This document shows, in pieces, positions 5,879 to 7,606 of a stretch of 7,606 nucleotides of DNA. Below the pieces are notes generated by a model. That model had not been told where the DNA came from and did no database searches. It saw nothing but the letters and a program-made list of their open reading frames with translations. This stretch comes from an uncultured Sphingobium sp. (lineage in GTDB: Bacteria; Pseudomonadota; Alphaproteobacteria; Sphingomonadales; Sphingomonadaceae). The stretch covers positions 1 to 7,606 of the forward strand of contig CAJYHD010000211.1 in assembly GCA_913773715.1 (NCBI GenBank), written 5' to 3'. The stretch's first letter is position 1. Each line of letters starts with the position of its first letter. The position numbers and the translations under genes are program-made.

Positions 5879-6850
5879 CTATTCGGGGCGAAGCGGACGG
5901 GCAAGCAACTGGTCGATCACCTGACGCATCGGCGCAGCCTCGCTCAGCAACGCGCAGACCGCCTCGACAACCGGCATTTCGACGCCCGCCGCCTTGGCCG
6001 CGTCGCGCAGTACCGGTGCGGTGTGCGCGCCTTCGGCCACGGTGCGGCGATTGGACAGTAACTCGGCCGCCGATCGTCCCTCGCCCAGCCCCTTGCCGAG
6101 CGAGAAGTTGCGCGAATTGGTCGACGAACAGGTCAGCACCAGATCGCCCAGCCCCGACAGGCCACCCAGCGTTTCCGCCCGCGCGCCGCGCGCGAGACCG
6201 AAGCGGGTCATTTCGGCAAAGCCCCGGCTGATGAGCGCAGCGCGCGCGTTGAGACCAAGCCCCGCACCGTCCGCCACACCGCATGCGATCGCCAGCACAT
6301 TCTTGACCGCGCCGCCGATCTCCGCGCCGATCACATCGTCCGAGATATAGGGGCGAAAGCCGGGGCGGGCGATGCGTGCCGAAAGCCGTTGCGCCAGTTC
6401 CGCATCCTCGCAGGCGAGCGTCACGGCGGTCGGCAATCCTTTCGCGACTTCATGCGCAAAGGTCGGGCCGGAAAGGACCGCGATCGGCGAAGTCGGCTGC
6501 GCCTCATGCGCCACTTCGGACATCAAAAGGCCCGTGCCCGCCTCGATCCCCTTGGAACATAGCACCAGGGGCACGCCGGCCGGTGCCTGTGCCACGACGC
6601 TGCGCAAATGCTGCGCCGGGCTGACGACCAACAGCATTTCGCACGCGGAAAGATCCGCCATGGCGCCGGTCGCGCGGATCGAGGGCGAAAGTGGCAAGCC
6701 CGTCAGATAGACCGAATTTTCGTGCGCGCTGTTGATGGCATCCACAACGTCCGGCTCAAGCGCCCACAGCGCCACGTCGGCGCCGTCCGCCGCCAACAGC
6801 TGCGCCAGCGCCGTGCCCCACGCGCCTGCCCCGATGACGCCCGCCTTCAT
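5879..6850 (-). CDS. gpsA: NAD(P)-dependent glycerol-3-phosphate dehydrogenase GpsA
   Basis: Cytoplasmic enzyme, 323 residues, that reduces dihydroxyacetone phosphate to sn-glycerol-3-phosphate, the backbone precursor of phospholipids. The N-terminal Rossmann fold shows GAGAWG (7-12). Further conserved segments are VVSPAQHLR (75-83), CSKGIE (98-103), [17 protein letters not shown] (126-142), [15 protein letters not shown] (177-191) with the probable catalytic K183, [12 protein letters not shown] (230-241) with D236, NSRNFSLG (245-252) and TVAEG (270-274). Length and motif order are those of complete bacterial GpsA. The ATG at 6850 is preceded by AGGAG at 7 bases. The frame is open further upstream, but that is tsaD read out of frame. 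The ATG overlaps the tsaD TGA. The flippase gene follows almost directly. Confidence 0.98.
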   Translation of the reverse strand: MKAGVIGAGAWGTALAQLLAADGADVALWALEPDVVDAINSAHENSVYLTGLPLSPSIRATGAMADLSACEMLLVVSPAQHLRSVVAQAPAGVPLVLCSKGIEAGTGLLMSEVAHEAQPTSPIAVLSGPTFAHEVAKGLPTAVTLACEDAELAQRLSARIARPGFRPYISDDVIGAEIGGAVKNVLAIACGVADGAGLGLNARAALISRGFAEMTRFGLARGARAETLGGLSGLGDLVLTCSSTNSRNFSLGKGLGEGRSAAELLSNRRTVAEGAHTAPVLRDAAKAAGVEMPVVEAVCALLSEAAPMRQVIDQLLARPLRPE

Positions 6851-7606
6851 GCCTTCACTCCTGCTCCGCGCGCTTTTTCCGCCGCCGGGTCGAGCGGCCA
6901 GCGCGGCCGCGCCGGAACGGTGAGATCGTCCACCAGCCCCGCCGCGTAACGCTCCGCTCCCGCCCAGGCGATCATCGCAGCATTGTCCGTGCATAGCCAG
7001 AGCGGCGGCGCGACAAAAGGCAGGGCATGGTCAACGGCAAGTTGCTGGAGCGCTCCCCGGATCGCTTCATTGGCGGCAACTCCGCCCGCAACGACCAGCG
7101 CGGTTACGCCCTCGCTCGCGACCAATGCCCGGCGCGTCCGGTCGGTCAGGCAGTCGATCACTGCCTGTTGGAAACTCGCGGCGATGTCCTCCGTGCCGTA
7201 TTTCCCGGATTGCACCGCGCGCATCACCGCGCTCTTGAGGCCCGCGAAGGAGAAATGCGGCTCTTGCCCGCCGACGAGTGGGCGGGGCAGGGGCACAGCC
7301 TTCGGGTTGCCGCCCGCCGCCGCCTTTTCGACACGCGGCCCGCCGGGATAACCAAGGCCCAGCAGCTTCGCCGTCTTGTCGAAGGCCTCACCCGCCGCGT
7401 CGTCGATCGTGGTCGCCAGCCGTTGATAGTCCCCCGGCCCACGGACCAGCAGGATCTGGCAATGCCCTCCCGACACCAGCAGCAGCAGATAAGGAAATTG
7501 CAACGTCGGCTCGGCAAGGCGCGGCGAGAGTGCATGCCCCTCCAGATGATTGACCGCGATCAGCGGCTTGCCAGTCGCGTGCGCCAGCGCCTTGCCGGTG
7601 ACGAGG
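6847..7606 (-). CDS. tsaD: tRNA N6-threonylcarbamoyladenosine transferase TsaD, N-terminus missing
   Basis: The last 252 residues are present; the first 80-90 or so lie beyond the right edge. TsaD (formerly Gcp/YgjD) transfers the threonylcarbamoyl group from its AMP ester to A37 of ANN-decoding tRNAs, working with TsaB and TsaE in the cytoplasm. The frame is open to the window edge and reads VNHLEGHAL at visible residues 18-26. This holds the two metal-binding histidines (visible H20 and H24; H111 and H115 in E. coli). Then come [59 protein letters not shown] and [15 protein letters not shown], whose Asp is a metal ligand. A TTG at 7503 could be mistaken for a start, but that would remove the metal-binding histidines. 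The end overlaps gpsA in an ATGA. Confidence 0.98.
   Translation of the reverse strand, partial: LVTGKALAHATGKPLIAVNHLEGHALSPRLAEPTLQFPYLLLLVSGGHCQILLVRGPGDYQRLATTIDDAAGEAFDKTAKLLGLGYPGGPRVEKAAAGGNPKAVPLPRPLVGGQEPHFSFAGLKSAVMRAVQSGKYGTEDIAASFQQAVIDCLTDRTRRALVASEGVTALVVAGGVAANEAIRGALQQLAVDHALPFVAPPLWLCTDNAAMIAWAGAERYAAGLVDDLTVPARPRWPLDPAAEKARGAGVKA
6858..6862 (-). promoter_or_regulatory. Ribosome-binding site of gpsA inside the end of tsaD
   Basis: AGGAG on the minus strand lies 7 bases before the gpsA ATG at 6850, within the last codons of tsaD. It confirms the 323-residue start over the longer open frame. Confidence 0.85.

Noticed and set aside
5218..6231. 337-codon open frame on the plus strand opposite the flippase and gpsA
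   Set aside because: Antisense to gpsA and the flippase, rich in Arg, Gln and Pro, no domain; explained by GC-biased third positions.
6851..6994. N-terminal extension of GpsA by 48 residues
   Set aside because: The extension is tsaD sequence read in another frame; the Rossmann motif and an AGGAG site fix the start at 6850.
1..7606. A hidden mobile element, defence system, CRISPR array, tRNA or riboswitch
   Set aside because: I looked for repeats, inverted ends, spacer-repeat spacing, tRNA-like arms and long structured leaders on both strands; all intergenic gaps are under about 85 bases, and the only notable inverted repeat is the terminator at 4295-4331.

Overview
The window is a compact, GC-rich, gene-dense piece of a chromosome. 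Gene content, codon use and protein styles fit an alphaproteobacterium, most likely a sphingomonad (Sphingomonadaceae). Grounds for this are the EI24-type membrane protein beside a PfkB-type adenosine kinase, the tsaD-gpsA pair, the alpha-type TTGAC -35 boxes, and protein sequences that read like Sphingomonas/Sphingobium housekeeping proteins. The family assignment is recognition from memory, not a search. I see no phage, transposon, CRISPR, tRNA, rRNA or integration-site signature. No stretch longer than about 85 bases lies outside a gene.

Layout. (1) Positions 1-1080, minus strand: an ABC exporter pair, with the ATPase followed by the first 40 residues of its ABC-2/NatB-like permease, joined by a 4-base ATGA overlap. 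(2) 1103-2149, plus strand: queG, epoxyqueuosine reductase, diverging from the ATPase with only 22 bases between start codons. (3) 2153-3193, minus strand: a two-gene unit of an EI24/CysZ-like membrane protein then a small, uncharacterised lipoprotein that ends 3 bases from the end of queG. (4) 3194-3275: an 82-base divergent control region with two facing, overlapping promoter candidates. (5) 3276-4277, plus strand: adenosine kinase with a GTG start and good ribosome-binding site, ending at a strong hairpin terminator (4295-4331) that probably serves both strands. (6) 4336-7606, minus strand: a tightly packed unit read tsaD (N-terminus cut by the window edge), gpsA, then a polysaccharide-type flippase. 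tsaD and gpsA overlap by ATGA; gpsA and the flippase are separated by at most about 10 bases.

Functionally these are mostly core genes. Two are tRNA-modification enzymes in separate operons (QueG makes queuosine at position 34, TsaD makes t6A at position 37). GpsA makes sn-glycerol-3-phosphate for phospholipids, adenosine kinase salvages adenosine to AMP, and the ABC pair and the flippase handle export or envelope traffic. I did not find a convincing new biological system. The items most worth a second look are the overlapping divergent promoters with a nearly leaderless EI24 transcript, the uncharacterised lipoprotein, and a flippase tied to tsaD-gpsA rather than to a polysaccharide cluster.
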